The notes below the pieces were generated by a model. The model did not search any database, was not told the origin of the DNA, and worked only from the letters and a program-made list of their open reading frames with translations. Positions 11,985 to 21,935 of a stretch of DNA of 64,000 nt are shown here, piece after piece (position 1 is the stretch's first letter; every line of letters starts with the position of its first letter). The translations under genes were made by a program, and so were the position numbers. The stretch is taken from the NCBI GenBank assembly GCA_016808115.1, contig JAEQBH010006831.1, positions 1-64,000 of the forward strand, given 5' to 3'. The DNA is from Tetrastigma voinierianum. Its lineage: Eukaryota; Streptophyta; Magnoliopsida; Vitales; Vitaceae.

Positions 11985-12600
11985 TTCTCCAGCATCTCGC
12001 CTGGATCCCACCTTTTCGGTACTCACCTGAATTTTACCTTTTCGGTACTCGCCCGAATCCCACCTTTTTAGTACTCACTCGGACCCTTCTCCAGTACTTG
12101 CCCGGATCCCACCTTTCTGGTACTCACCCGGACCGCACGGTACTGCTTGATTTCTACCTTGTTACTCACTGGATCCACATTTCGGATACTCGCCCGGATT
12201 CCCCATTTCCGGTACTCGCCCAGATTTCTACCTACCCGGTACTCGCCCGGATCCTACCTTTTCCGGTACTCGCCCGGATCTCCATTCTCGGTACTCGCCC
12301 GGATTCTACCGCTAAAATTTTTCGCCCAAATTTCTACTTTTACGCTGCTCGGATTCTACCCTTTCTGAAATTTTCGCTAGGATTCCACCTTTGACGCTAG
12401 CCAGTGATTCTACCTTCCGTTACTCAGGATCGACCTTTTTCGATTACTTGAACCCTTCTCTGAAAGCTTGCCCGTTCCTCACCTTCTTCGACATCACCCC
12501 CGAATTTCATTATCTTTTCCAGCATTGTGCCCGGATCACTCATCTTCCCAAGCATATACCTGGTTTTCATTAAGTCCTTCAATCGGAGCGACTCTGTTCC
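11985..12600 (+). repeat. ~27-bp tandem repeat in the Ogre 3' UTR
   Basis: The unit resembles GGTACTCGCCCGGATCC plus a CYACCTTTTC tail. About twenty diverged copies are present, best preserved at 12010-12310. Because 27 is divisible by three, a frame through the array reads a nine-residue period (RYSPGSYLF and variants), which is a consequence of the repeat and not a protein. Copies decay toward 12600. Confidence 0.85.
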
Positions 12601-12723
12601 GTTAACCTTCAGTACTAAGTAAGGGGACAAAATTGTTGGTCATCTGGGTTTTTCACTATAGTTCATTTCACCCTTGCATCGCTTGCACTTCGGACCCATG
12701 ATACACTCATTCATTTACTCTAC

Positions 12724-12736
12724 TGAAGAGGGGCAT
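12724..12736 (+). other. polypurine tract of the Tat/Ogre element
   Basis: GAAGAGGGGCATA lies directly before the TGTAGACCCTC opening of the LTR. It is the expected priming site for plus-strand DNA synthesis. Confidence 0.7.
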
Positions 12737-13030
12737 ATTTGTAGACCCTCAATTTTTCCCCTCAACACTTGCATTTATCCGATGGGTGTCACACTCACCC
12801 ATCTTTCTCACATAACACCATTAGGGCCCTTTTAGGCTTAGTCTGTCTCCAACCCTCGAGTGGGCTTGTATGTGGTCCATTAAGTGCTTATGTAGATCAC
12901 TTTAGAGTGTCATCATGAAGCTATTTTTTTAGTTATTGGCATCGTGCTTATAGGGAGAAGCAGTAGGGGGCCAGGGTTTTAGCTGATCAAAGTTTATTAG
13001 AGTATGTCAAATTCGGAGCACTTGAGCTTG

Positions 13031-13400
13031 TTTCGATCGTATCTCCCTTGTCCGAACTCTGAATCGTTCACTATTTTATTTTGCTGGATTCCTTATTCGC
13101 CAAGGAGGTTTCTGTAAAAAATTCATAATTTTTGTCAACCGTTTGACCAATCGGTTTGACTAGTTTATCAAGGCGATCTGTATACAACCTTTGTTTTTGG
13201 GTGATTTTGGTAAACACTCCTCTTTGTTTCGATCATATCTCCCTCATCCAGACTTGGAATGGTGCACCATTTTTTTTGTCTCCTTATTCTTCAGGTAACA
13301 TTCTGTCAATATTTCATAATTTTCCTCAATCGGCTCGACCAGTTGGCATCTGGTTCAACTGGTTAGTCGAGACCGGCTAGTGTGGCTTGTTTTGGTGATT
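13031..13400 (+). repeat. two ~196-bp tandem units inside the Ogre LTR
   Basis: TTTCGATCGTATCTCCCTTG near 13031 recurs as TTTCGATCATATCTCCCTCA at 13227. The copies share a downstream 'rTTTCATAATTTTYSTCAA' region and a Phe/Thr-like GGTTYGACTAGTT or CGACCAGTT tail. They resemble the 190-bp units further right in layout (upstream TCC(A/G)AACT, then a T-run, then TCAA and CGACC), so all may derive from one ancestral unit. Confidence 0.65.
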
Positions 13401-13759
13401 TGGAGCCAATCCTATATGGATTCGGGCCCATGGCTCCAGCTCGACCTTAAGCGTGTGTAGGTCCATTTTTTGGCCCTTGGCTTAAGTTACATGCAACCCA
13501 CCATGAATCCATGTGGATACTTGGTGGTGAAGCAAGCTGAAAACTTAAGATATTCAGCTTGCATGGAAAATGAGAAGGGGAGTTAATGGGGAAGATGATT
13601 CGGGGCGATTGGAGCTCTTTCCAAAGCAGGAAGGAGGAAAACACCGGAGTAGGCTCGGAGGGTGAGGTGGGAATCGGTATAAAGAGGAGAGAAATATTTG
13701 CAGTGGAAGGAGGACCTTTGGAGGGGCACTTTAGAGACTCGGATGCACATTTCGCGATT

Positions 13760-14870
13760 TTTCTCGGATGCTTACCTTGGTTTCTTTTCTATGTTTTGTG
13801 GAAGAGGTAAGAAATAGACCCTGGCTCGACATTCTTACCAAATTTGAGGTTTTTCCTCAACCATTTGAACTGGTTTTCACACTCATACGTGGCCGGTTCT
13901 GATTCCTATAAGCGATCTATTTTGGAAAACTTGGATTATTTAGGTTGGTTCTCATATCCGAGCTGAAAATCATGCACCGTTTGTTTTTAGTTTTCATATT
14001 CTTTGAGGACATTCTGACCAAATTTGAGGGTTTTCCCTCAGCCATTGAAAACGGAATTTTCACGCTCATACGTGAGATAGGTTCTTGATTCCTATTGAAG
14101 CGATCTTGGTTTTTAAGCAGTGGTTTGTTTTGGTTGGTTCTCACTCATCGAGCTGAAAATCAATCGCCCATTTGTTTTTTGGTTTTCTGACTCTTTGAGG
14201 AAGGTTCGACAAATTACGAGAGCCTCTCTCAACCTGACTAAAGCGGATTTGGAAACCATATCAAGCCGGTTCGCGAATTCGGTTCTTTGGAGCGGCGATT
14301 TGGAGTCTTTGGCACCGTTTGTGTCGGTTCTCAGTCATTCAGAGTCGGATTTGTACTCCATTTGTTTTTTTTGGATTCTTGACCCTTTGAGGAAGGTTCT
14401 GACAAATTTTGAGAGTGTCTCTCAACCGGCCGAACTAGTTGAGAAACCAAATCAGTCGATTCACTGAATTCAGTTTGCTGGAATAGCAGTTTGGGTCTTT
14501 AGCGTCGTTTGTGTCGGTTCTCTGTCATTCGAAGTTGGATTTGTACTCCGTTTGTTTTGTTGAATTCCTGACTCTCAGAGGAAGGTTTGAAGAATTTTGA
14601 AGTCTCTCAGCCGGCTGAAGCGGATTAGAAGCGAGATCACCGAGTTCCGCAATTGGATTTTTCGGAATGGAAGTTTGGGTACTTTGTTTTGTTTGTGTTG
14701 GTTCTTAGTCATTCGATGTCGCAATTGTACACCGTTTGTTTTTTTTTTTTTTTTTTGATTTCCTTACTCTATAAGGAATGTTCTGAAAAATTTTCAAAAT
14801 TGTTCTCAACCGGATCGACCGGTTAGGGAACTGGATCAACCAGTTTTTCGGGTTCTGTAAGGGTCGTTTA
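13760..14870 (+). repeat. ~190-bp tandem repeat (about six units) inside the Ogre LTR
   Basis: The anchor 'GGTTCTCAGTCATTCG' and its variants occurs at about 13952, 14141, 14331, 14521 and 14705, with spacings of 189, 190, 190 and 184 bp. Each unit continues with TTTGTACTCCGTTTGTTTT, then CTCTTTGAGGAAGGTTCTGA, then CTCTCAACCGG and a GAATTCGGTT stretch. A diverged first unit begins near 13760. Confidence 0.85.
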
Positions 14871-15738
14871 ATTTCAATTTAATTGAAGCCCGTGACCTTT
14901 GTGAGTCCGGTCCATTCTCTCCAGATTTTTTTAGGGTCTGAAATGGGGTTTAGTTCAGGTTAACGTGGTTCCATTTTGGCTTCTTAAGAATCAGGATCTA
15001 TGCGGGTCCAAGGGTGATTAGTTAAGCACCAATAATCTAGTGTTTTGTTGAACCCGTTTCTTTGGGATGAATAGATATGGTTGCACAAGAGTGGTAGCAT
15101 CAATGAGTAGTTGAGTTGTCATGTATGGTTTATCCTGGCTTCCTTTGCTTTTGATATCTAATTTTGAGAGATTATTGTATGCTCAAAATGTGCGACTAAC
15201 TTTCCCTTGCAGCGCTTGGCTAGGGACCACAGGTACGCGTCATTTGCCCTTTTGGTTGAGTGTTTTTTAAGCATGCTAGATACCAATTAGGTTGAGTGGA
15301 GTCCAAGTTGTTTAGCCTAGGGGACTATCTGATCTACGACCCATATGCTCCCGCATGCAATTCCTTTAGTAAGAGCCAGAGTTCGAGCCTAGAGGTGATA
15401 CCTCATATGAGAGGTACCTTCCGATAGGTAATCTGATCCCGAACCCCGAAATTTAGTTTTTCGCAAGCCGTTTTCCATCTTGCAGAGTCATTGGGGTTTT
15501 TGTTCTTACTTGGTTTTCCGCTGTAAAATATGACAAAAGTAAGTGGCGACTCAAGAAAAGCTGTTCCTCCTCGGGGATAGTTTTCACAGGTCGAAAATCA
15601 ACCCACATTTTCTTTTCATTTAAGCGAGTCGCGTTGGCGGAGTGGATCGGGTGGGGTCCTGAGAATGCGACGGGGTTAAAGACCCGGTCTGGGTTTCCCG
15701 GAAAAATTGTGCTCGTCTGGTTTCCAAGGGCGACAACA

Positions 15739-15960
15739 AAGGCGATTAGAGGGTAGACAATCAAGGACAAAGGAGATCCTTGTCCTTTAAAGATCAAATG
15801 TTGACTTACATGTCTAAGAACAAGATAATTTTGAACTTACATGAGTAGAAATTTCTTTGACTTCCAGGTGTTCAGAGTAAACACAAGCTGTGTTTCGGAG
15901 CTAACCTGATGCTTCTCTAAAATCTAGAGACTCAGTGGGTAATTAGCCATGGCTTTGCGA
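15739..15960. other. no recognisable feature between Ogre LTR and element B
   Basis: This interval is neither clearly LTR nor coding. It may hold the decayed primer site and leader of one of the flanking elements. Confidence 0.4.
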
Positions 15961-15984
15961 GAATCAATCTAGAGTTCTTTCCTA

Positions 15985-16745
15985 ATGACACAAGAAAAAT
16001 CTAAAAAAGACGGCATGGATGTTACTCTTAGGAGCGGAAAAGAGTTGTAAGGAAGAGAAGAAGTTGAGAAGCAGAATGAGGTTGAAATTGAGAAAGCAAA
16101 TTAGAATTCAATGAGTAGTGAGAAAAAGAAAAATAGAGCAGGGCTATCATATACAAATGAGTAGATGAAAGAACAAGATGAAGTGGCCAAAGAGAAGAAC
16201 TCAGAGACTGCAGCAGTCTAAGCTGGACAATCAGTATGCAAGGTTCCTGAATATATTCAAGAAAATGGATATCAACATCCCATATGCTGAGGCATTAGCT
16301 CAAATGCCACACTATGCAAAGTTTATGAAGATTCTTATCAGCAAAAAAAGGAAGTTGGATAAAGGAAGTGGTAAGCTTGTTAGAAAATTGCAGTGCTAAC
16401 CATAAGAACATGCCTTAAAAAATGCTAGATCCAAGGAGCTTCACAATTCCTTGCACCATTGGCAACTATGAGTTTGGTAAAGCTTTATGTGATTCAGGTG
16501 CAAGCATCAATCTGATGCCTCTGTCAGTGGTGAAAAGGCTAAGTTTGGGGGAGTTAACTCCCACTACAATGTCCCTACAGATGGTAGAGAGATCCATGCT
16601 CCTTTAAGGCATCTGGAAGATGTGTTGGTCAAGGTGGGAAAGTTTATTTTTCCAGTTTACTTTGTTATGATTGATATAGAAGAGGACAAATAGATTCCAC
16701 TGCTGCTTAGCAGACTATTCCTAGCAACAGGAGCATCTTTTATTG
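15985..16745 (+). pseudogene. gag C-terminus and aspartic protease of element B
   Basis: A remnant near 16020-16060 resembles the LRSGKEL motif that ends Athila gag. At 16178-16399 a frame reads QYARFLNIFKKMDINIPYAE, then ALAQMPHYAKFMK and KKRKLDKGSG, the conserved run-up to the protease. At 16422-16607 the protease itself reads FTIPCTIGNYEFGKALCDSG continuing ASINLMPLSVVKRLSLGEL. The catalytic triad appears as D-S-G, where many retroviral-type proteases have D-T-G. A frame change after 16607 and a TAG at 16691-16693 (before IPLLL, the 'IPIILGRPFLATG' region) disrupt the C-terminal half. Confidence 0.85.
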
Positions 16746-17388
16746 ATGTGAAGAAATGGGAGCTTACCCTTAGAGTTGGCATTGAAGAAGTCCACTTTAG
16801 TCTTAATCAATGTTTGAAGCAATATGATGTTGAGCATGCTCATTGTATGAAAACTAACAGTGTTAATTCTGTTTGTAAGAAGATGAATGATGATTTAATG
16901 AATGAGAACTCATTTGATGACTATATCTCTCCTTCACTTTATAATGATAATTTTGAGAAGGAAAAGATAATGGCAGAAACTGGTTTAAGTTTAAATACAA
17001 AAAATCTTAGCAGTGAAGAAGAATTCCAAGTTGAAGAAAAGAGCTCTGAAGGTCTTGTCCTAAAAGAGTTGCCTAAACATTTGAAGTATGTATTTATGGA
17101 AAAAAGAGATCCAAGCATGTTATAATAGCAGCAAATTTGATTGTAAAGAAAGAGCAGAAAGTGGTGGAAACTCTCAGAAAACATCAGGAGGCTATTGCAT
17201 GGTCAGTTGAAGATCTGAAGGGGATCAGCCCATCAGTTTGTATGCATAAAATCTTCATGGAGGAGAATGCAAAGACCTCAATTGAACATCAGAGGAGGCT
17301 GAATTTAGTCTTGAAAGAGGTAGTGAAGAAAGAAGTTCTTAAATGGCTAAATGTAGGCTTTATATATGCAATATCATATAGTCCTTAG
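16746..17388 (+). pseudogene. protease-RT linker and RT N-terminus of element B
   Basis: An open frame at 16748-17125 starts KKWELTLRVGIEEVHFSLNQ, the family's segment after the protease, and ends LVLKELPKHLKYVFMEK, the conserved lead-in to RT. After a frame change around 17120-17137 the second frame (17137-17388) gives KEQKVVETLRKHQEAIAWSV, EDLKGISPSVCMHKI and EVLKWLNVGFIYAISYSP. That is the classic RT N-terminal region of Athila elements. It stops with TAG at 17386-17388 where the family has Trp. Confidence 0.85.
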
Positions 17389-18056
17389 TTAAGCCCAGTT
17401 CATGTGGCTCCTAAGAAGGGTGGGATGACAGTCATAAGAAACGAGAAAAATGAGCTTATTCCTACAAGGATTGTGATTGGATGGGAGTCTACGTGATTAC
17501 AAAAAATATAGACACTGCTACCATGAAGGATCATTATCCTCTACCCTTCATTAATTAGATGTTGGACAGGTTAGTAGGACACTCTCACTACTACTTTCTG
17601 GATGGATATTTTGGCTACAATTAGATAGCCATAGTCCTTGAGGACCAAGAGAAAACCACATTTACATGTCCATATGGCACTTATGCTTTTAGAAGAATGC
17701 CATTTGGATTGTGTAATGCACCTGCTACCTTCTAGAGATGCATGATGTCCATATTCTCAGATTTAGTAGAGGAAGTAATGGAAATTTTTATGGATGATTT
17801 CTCTGTGTATGGGTTAAGCTTTGAGAGATGTTTAGAAAATTTGGAAATTGTACTTCAAAGGTGCAAGGATAAGAACCTAGCCTTTAACTGGAAGAAGTGT
17901 CATTTTATGGTGACAAAAGGCATAGTTTTAGGGCATAAAATTTCTACAGTAGGCTTGAAGTTATTAAGCAAAATTTCTTTAATAAAAACTTTGGTTCCAC
18001 CAACTACAATGAAAGGAATCAGGAGTTTTCTTGGGCATGCAGGATTTTACTGAAGG
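17389..18056 (+). pseudogene. reverse transcriptase core of element B
   Basis: Blocks read in order: VHVAPKKGGMTVIRNEKNEL, a damaged palm motif near 17480, HYPLPFIN, HYYFLDGYFGYN, EDQEKTTFTCPYGTYAFRRM, PFGLCNAPATF, then an open frame 17742-18053 with EEVMEIFMDDFSVYG. FMDD is the catalytic box. FNWKKCHFMVTKGIVLGHKI and GIRSFLGHAGFY follow, giving thumb and connection. In-frame TAG codons at 17556, 17622 and 17733 stand where Athila RTs have Gln. The domain is complete in extent but cannot be translated as one protein. Confidence 0.92.
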
Positions 18057-18640
18057 TTCATCCAAGACTTCTCAAAAATTGCAAGACCATTGTGCAGACT
18101 GTTGGAGAATGATGAAGACCAGATTTGATGAAGAATGCGGTTACGTATTTGAGAGAAGATCAAGATAAATTGGTCATTGCTACACCAAACTGGAGCAAGA
18201 ACTTTGAGATTATGTGTGATGCCAGTGATTATGCAATGGGAGCAATCCTTAGGCAAAGAATGGAGAAAATCTTTAGAGCCATATACTATGCCAGCAAGAC
18301 TTTTAACGAAGCATAAGAGAATTACTCAACTATAGAAAAGGATATGCTGGCAATGGTTTGTGCTTTTGAAAAGTTTAGGCCATACATAATGGGATCCCAT
18401 GTCATCATACACACTGATCATGTAGCAATCAAGTATCTCATGGCAAAGAAACATGTAAAACCAAGATTGATCATATAGGTGCTATTGTTGTAAGAATTGG
18501 ACTTGGAGATCAAAGACAAAAAGGGCAGTGATAATGTGATAGCTGATCATTTATCGAGAATAGAAAAGCCTACTAAAGAGGAAGGAGAAATTGAAATTGA
18601 AGAAAAGGTTCCTGATGAGCAAATATTTCATATGACAGTT
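18057..18640 (+). pseudogene. RNase H domain of element B
   Basis: The frame at 18125-18316 contains FEIMCDASDYAMGAILRQR (first catalytic Asp) and IFRAIYYASKTFNEA. A TAA at 18314-18316 then replaces the usual Gln before ENYST. The same frame continues EKDMLAMVCAFEKFRPYIMG, HVIIHTDHVAIKYLMAKKH and a TAG at 18476, then LLL with a TAA at 18491 before ELDLEIKDKKGSDNVIADHL. The final Asp of ADHLSR is retained. Apart from the nonsense codons this domain is nearly collinear. Confidence 0.9.
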
Positions 18641-19790
18641 CAAGTACCTTGGCCATGCTGATATAATGCTTCTTAGCATGTGATGATATGCCTACTATAA
18701 CTAATTATTATCAAAAGAGGAAGTTGAGAACATATGCTAGATTTTATATATGGGATGACCCATTGCCATTTAGAAGAGGGGTATATCAGATCATCAGAAG
18801 ATGTGTACTAGAAGCTTAGCAAGCTGAAATTTTAGATAAATGTCATGCATCACCATATGGAGGACGCTTTGTAGGAAACATAATAGCCTAGAAAAATTCT
18901 CCAATCAGGTTTTTATTGGCCAACTCTATTCAGATATTGTTCTAAATGGGTGAAGCATTGTGACAGATGTAAGAGAATGGGTAACATAAACAGAAGAAAT
19001 GAAATGTCTCTGCAAGGAATCTTGGTGGTGCAGATTTTTTATGTATGGGGGATAGACTTCATGGGACCTTTCCCACCCTCATTAGGAAATCTATACATTC
19101 TCCTTATTGTGGATTATGTATCCAAATGGGTGGGAAATATAACATCATTATTGTTGCAACATAGTAGTGGGGTTTATTCGAAACATCTTGTGAGTGAATG
19201 TAGACCCCAAGGACAATCATTAGTGATGAGGAAACTGTTTGCAAACAAGTTGTTTGAAAAAATCTTGAGAAGATATGAAGTCGGACATGTTATGAGATTG
19301 ACTTATCATCCTTAGTCAAATGGGCAAGCAGAAATATCCAATAGGGAGATAAAGAATATACTGGAGAAAACAATAAACCCAAGCAGGAGATATTGGTAAG
19401 TTAAATTATACATTATGGGCTTACATGACTGCTTATAAGTCTCCTATTGGAATGTCCCCATATAGGATTGTATTTGGAAAGCCTTGTCATCTCCCTCTTG
19501 AGCTTGAATATAAGGCTATGTGGGCAATTAAGAAGCTGAACTTTGATTTTCAGTACGCTGGGAAAAGAGACTACTTGAGATGAATGAACTAGAAGAGTTA
19601 GAAATTTAAGCTTATGACAATGACAAGATCTATAAGAAAAAGGCTAAGAAATGGCATGATCGGAAATTAGAAGAGAGTTCAAAGTAGAGCTAATCCTCTT
19701 GTAAAATTCAGACAACTCTTCCCGGAAAGCCTAAATCAAGATGGAGTGGTCATACATTGACTTGATTACACCTTTTGGGGCAATGACACC
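18641..19790 (+). pseudogene. integrase of element B
   Basis: The zinc-binding region includes a segment rich in His and Cys ending WVKHCDRCKRMGNI. The catalytic core has VWGIDFMGPFPPSLGNLY (first Asp) and LLIVDYVSKWV. The second Asp (IISDEE) is seen only in a neighbouring frame near 19215-19235. The core resumes as FANKLFEKILRRYEV, then TYHP, a TAG at 19313-19315, then SNGQAEISNREIKNILEK (catalytic Glu). C-terminal pieces include SPYRIVFGKPCHLPLELEY, MWAIKKLNFDF, YKKKAKKWHDRK and FPGKPKSRWSG. A deletion or frame change between 19130 and 19215 removes part of the core. TAG codons at 18817 and 18889 again stand at family Gln positions. Confidence 0.88.
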
Positions 19791-20447
19791 GATAACAAAT
19801 TCCGGGAATGAGTTTAAAGTGAATGGCCAAAGTTCAAAACATTACCTTGGAGGAATTTTGAATGAAGAACGGTCACAGATTAGAAGAGATTTAAATAATT
19901 GCTAAAAAGAGAGCATATTGCAGCAATGTCTAACTAAAGACATAAAAATTGAGCAGTTACTTGGGAGGCAACCCAAGAAATTTTTATTTTTTTATTGACG
20001 ACTTGATTTTGTTTAATTTAGTATGTTTGAATAGTTTGAGTTGATTGAATGTTTTAGTTTAGATTATTGAAACATGTTGATTAGGATTTTGCTTAATTTC
20101 GGGGAAAATGGCGTAAATATCTTTGGAAATTCAATTAGAAGCACTTACGGTCCAACTCATAAATTGACCACATGAAGTCTATTTCATAATTTATTCTTAA
20201 AGATAATGCACATGCTAAGTTTAGGGAGTTTATTCTTTACGAGCTTCAATGTTCTAATTTTTGGTGAATGATGATTGTCATGATCTGAAAGAATGTTTCT
20301 AAAATGTACTAAATTGAGAAATTGAGTTTTATTGTCCATGCTTGAATTGAGATGTTTAGTTTTTTTAGATTTTTATTCACAAGCATGATTTGAATATGCA
20401 AAAATGAATAAAATCAGGAAAATCAGGAAGAAGAAAAACTCATCTCA
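19791..20447 (+). other. post-pol spacer of element B
   Basis: Noncoding. It contains TTGGGAGGCAACCCAAG (19960-19976), a short inverted repeat seen directly after pol in many Athila elements, then AT-rich sequence. Confidence 0.6.
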
Positions 20448-20690
20448 ATGTTGCGACATCAAACCAATGTCGCGACATCAGCTCCAAAAGTTTCCCAGAG
20501 TTGTGAAATTTTTCAATGTCGCAACATTCTCATTAGAGTCGCGACATCGGATCTACAATGTCGCGACGCCGAAGTGAGAATCACGAGATCGAGCAATGTC
20601 GCGACATTGCAACCTAATGTTGTGACATTGAGCCAAGTCACTTAAAAATTTTAATCAATGTTGCAACATCAAATTCCAATGTCGTGACAT
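20448..20690 (+). repeat. TGTCGCGACA motif array, internal copy in element B
   Basis: About nine copies of ATGTCGCGACATC-like motifs with TTGCGACAT and TCGTGACAT variants, spaced roughly 15-40 bp. This array lies between pol and the extra ORF, not in an LTR, yet it closely resembles the U3 arrays of LTR A and LTR B. Confidence 0.85.
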
Positions 20691-20805
20691 CACATAGGAG
20701 TAGCCTCACATTTAAAAGAACACTTAGTAAAATTTCAAATCCAGACCAAATTCTTCAACTTTGGAGCCTTAAACCTTTCACCCTCCATTTTTTAAACCAA
20801 GAAAA

Positions 20806-21520
20806 ATGTCTAGCCTAGCTCTCCACCTAGGCAGCGAGGAGTCATTAGGAATTATGGATGATATCTTGAGAAGAGTCGAACAAACCAAAACTTGGAAAGC
20901 TATTCTTGTGGAAGAGGTGAGGGAAGAGACTAAGGAGGTGGAAGTTGAGGTAGGAGAAGCTAGAGTTTTTCTTTCCAACAAGGGGGCAAAGGCTTTCAAG
21001 AAGAGTCTCACCAAAAAGGGGTTCGTTAAGGAGAGAGGATTCGGGGAACTAGTTACACCCTTCAAGGAGGAAGTAGAAAGAAGAGGATGGGAAAATTTGT
21101 GTGCAAACGCATTGGGTAGGCGAAGAGCCTTAGTAAAGTAGTTTCTTGTTGGCTAGGAGAGAAAGAAAATTGACTTGTTATGTCGGGAGATGGGTGCCTT
21201 ATAGAGAGAAAGGCCATCTCCCAATTGTTCAGACCGACGAGGGGATCTTGCAAGTATGAGCAACTCGGAAGAACCCGATTTTGAAGAGATAGCGGAGAGC
21301 TCACGGATAGCGAGACGATGGCGGAGAACAAGGGCCGATCTCCAGCGCCTTCATCAGCCAGGAGGGGACCCTAAGCAGAAGTCAATAAGGTATGGTTACA
21401 CTTGGTGAAACTCAATGCTTAAGTCCTCTAAGAATATCTCCAGCGTGGATGGACCGTGATATTCTTGTATGTCTTTGAGTCGAGGGCTATGCATTGAATG
21501 TGGGGAAAATTGTTGAAGAG
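20806..21520 (+). pseudogene. Athila-type third ORF with putative plant-transposon-protein domain
   Basis: The open frame 20806-21141 starts MSSLALHLGSEESLG. It includes VFLSNKGAKAFKKSLTKK, GFVKERGFGELV and ERRGWENLCANALG, followed by frame-shifted pieces near 21140-21350 with FLVG and RWVP-like signals and a Ser-rich C-terminal part (RSPAPSSAR). The pattern of a folded block 'F.S..A...F.K.L.K..F..ERGF' followed by 'RGW..LC' matches the domain found in the extra ORF of plant Athila-like elements, annotated in databases as putative plant transposon protein. Its biochemical role is unknown; in Athila the position corresponds to the so-called env-like ORF. No signal peptide or membrane segment is visible in the preserved part. 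Confidence 0.6.
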
Positions 21521-21935
21521 TCCATCTTGGACTATGCAAGAGGAAACTTTTCAGGAAATATTCCCCACCCTTCTTTGATCACACTTTTGTGCATCAAATG
21601 GGGTGTGAAATTCAATGAAGGGGAGGAAAAAAGGTGCTGAGGCCTCCTTCTCCTCTTTGTTGATCCTTAAGGCTCCGGTAGAGTGAGGAGGGAGAGAGAA
21701 AGAGAGAAGCTAGAGAGAAAAGTAAGAGAGTAGAAAGCGGCTTTGTAACAACCCAAGGAGCCCATTTTACAAGCGGAGTGTTTGAAGAGGAAGCTAGTAG
21801 TGAAGAGAGAGAGGATTTCAAAGCATATTAAGACCAGCCAGTGCTATCCCTCTTTGCGAGACCAGGGGACACGACTCGACTATAGGTGAAGAAGAGGAAA
21901 ACATAATCTGCTTATTTGAAGAGCGACACCTTTGA

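Larger units (their letters stand above)
9991..12739 (+). other. 3' untranslated region of the Tat/Ogre element
   Basis: This stretch has no coding similarity that I can see. It lies between the integrase C-terminus and the polypurine tract and is T- and C-rich with short chance frames. It contains an A-rich tract (10421-10467) and a 27-bp tandem repeat (11985-12600). Long untranslated regions with tandem repeats are known for Ogre-like elements. Confidence 0.65.
4041..15738 (+). mobile_element. Tat/Ogre-type Ty3/gypsy retrotransposon, 5'-truncated by element A
   Basis: Parts read in order on the plus strand: gag remnant, protease, RT, RNase H, a second RNase H, integrase, a long 3' untranslated region, a polypurine tract, and a ~3-kb LTR opening TGTAGACCCTC. 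A second RNase H after the first, a large untranslated region and very long LTRs are characteristic of the Tat/Ogre lineage. The left boundary is the terminal TG of the minus-strand LTR of element A, so A probably landed inside this element's gag. All coding parts carry stops or frame changes except short islands. Confidence 0.85.
12740..15738 (+). repeat. 3' LTR of the Tat/Ogre element
   Basis: It starts TGTAGACCCTCAATTTTTCC, the usual opening of Tat/Ogre LTRs, and is provisionally closed at CGACAACA near 15738, giving about 3.0 kb. It contains two ~196-bp repeats (13031-13400) and about six ~190-bp repeats (13760-14870). A GC-richer segment at 15540-15740 includes GTGGCGACTC. The sequence after the proposed end (AAGGCGATTAGAGGG) faintly resembles a primer site, so this could instead be a 5' LTR of a second copy. 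The right end is uncertain by up to 200 bp. Confidence 0.7.

Noticed and set aside
12147..12394. Frame with a nine-residue repeat (RYSPGSYLF-like)
   Set aside because: It is a by-product of a 27-bp tandem DNA repeat in a retroelement untranslated region.
15453..15797. 114-codon minus-strand frame
   Set aside because: It lies antisense in the GC-rich 3' part of the Ogre LTR; the length is plausible by chance there and no domain is visible.
20448..20690. Regularly recurring palindromic motifs resembling a CRISPR-like or iteron array
   Set aside because: Motifs are short (10-12 bp), spacers are irregular, and the context is a plant LTR retrotransposon; no cas genes or replication protein are present.
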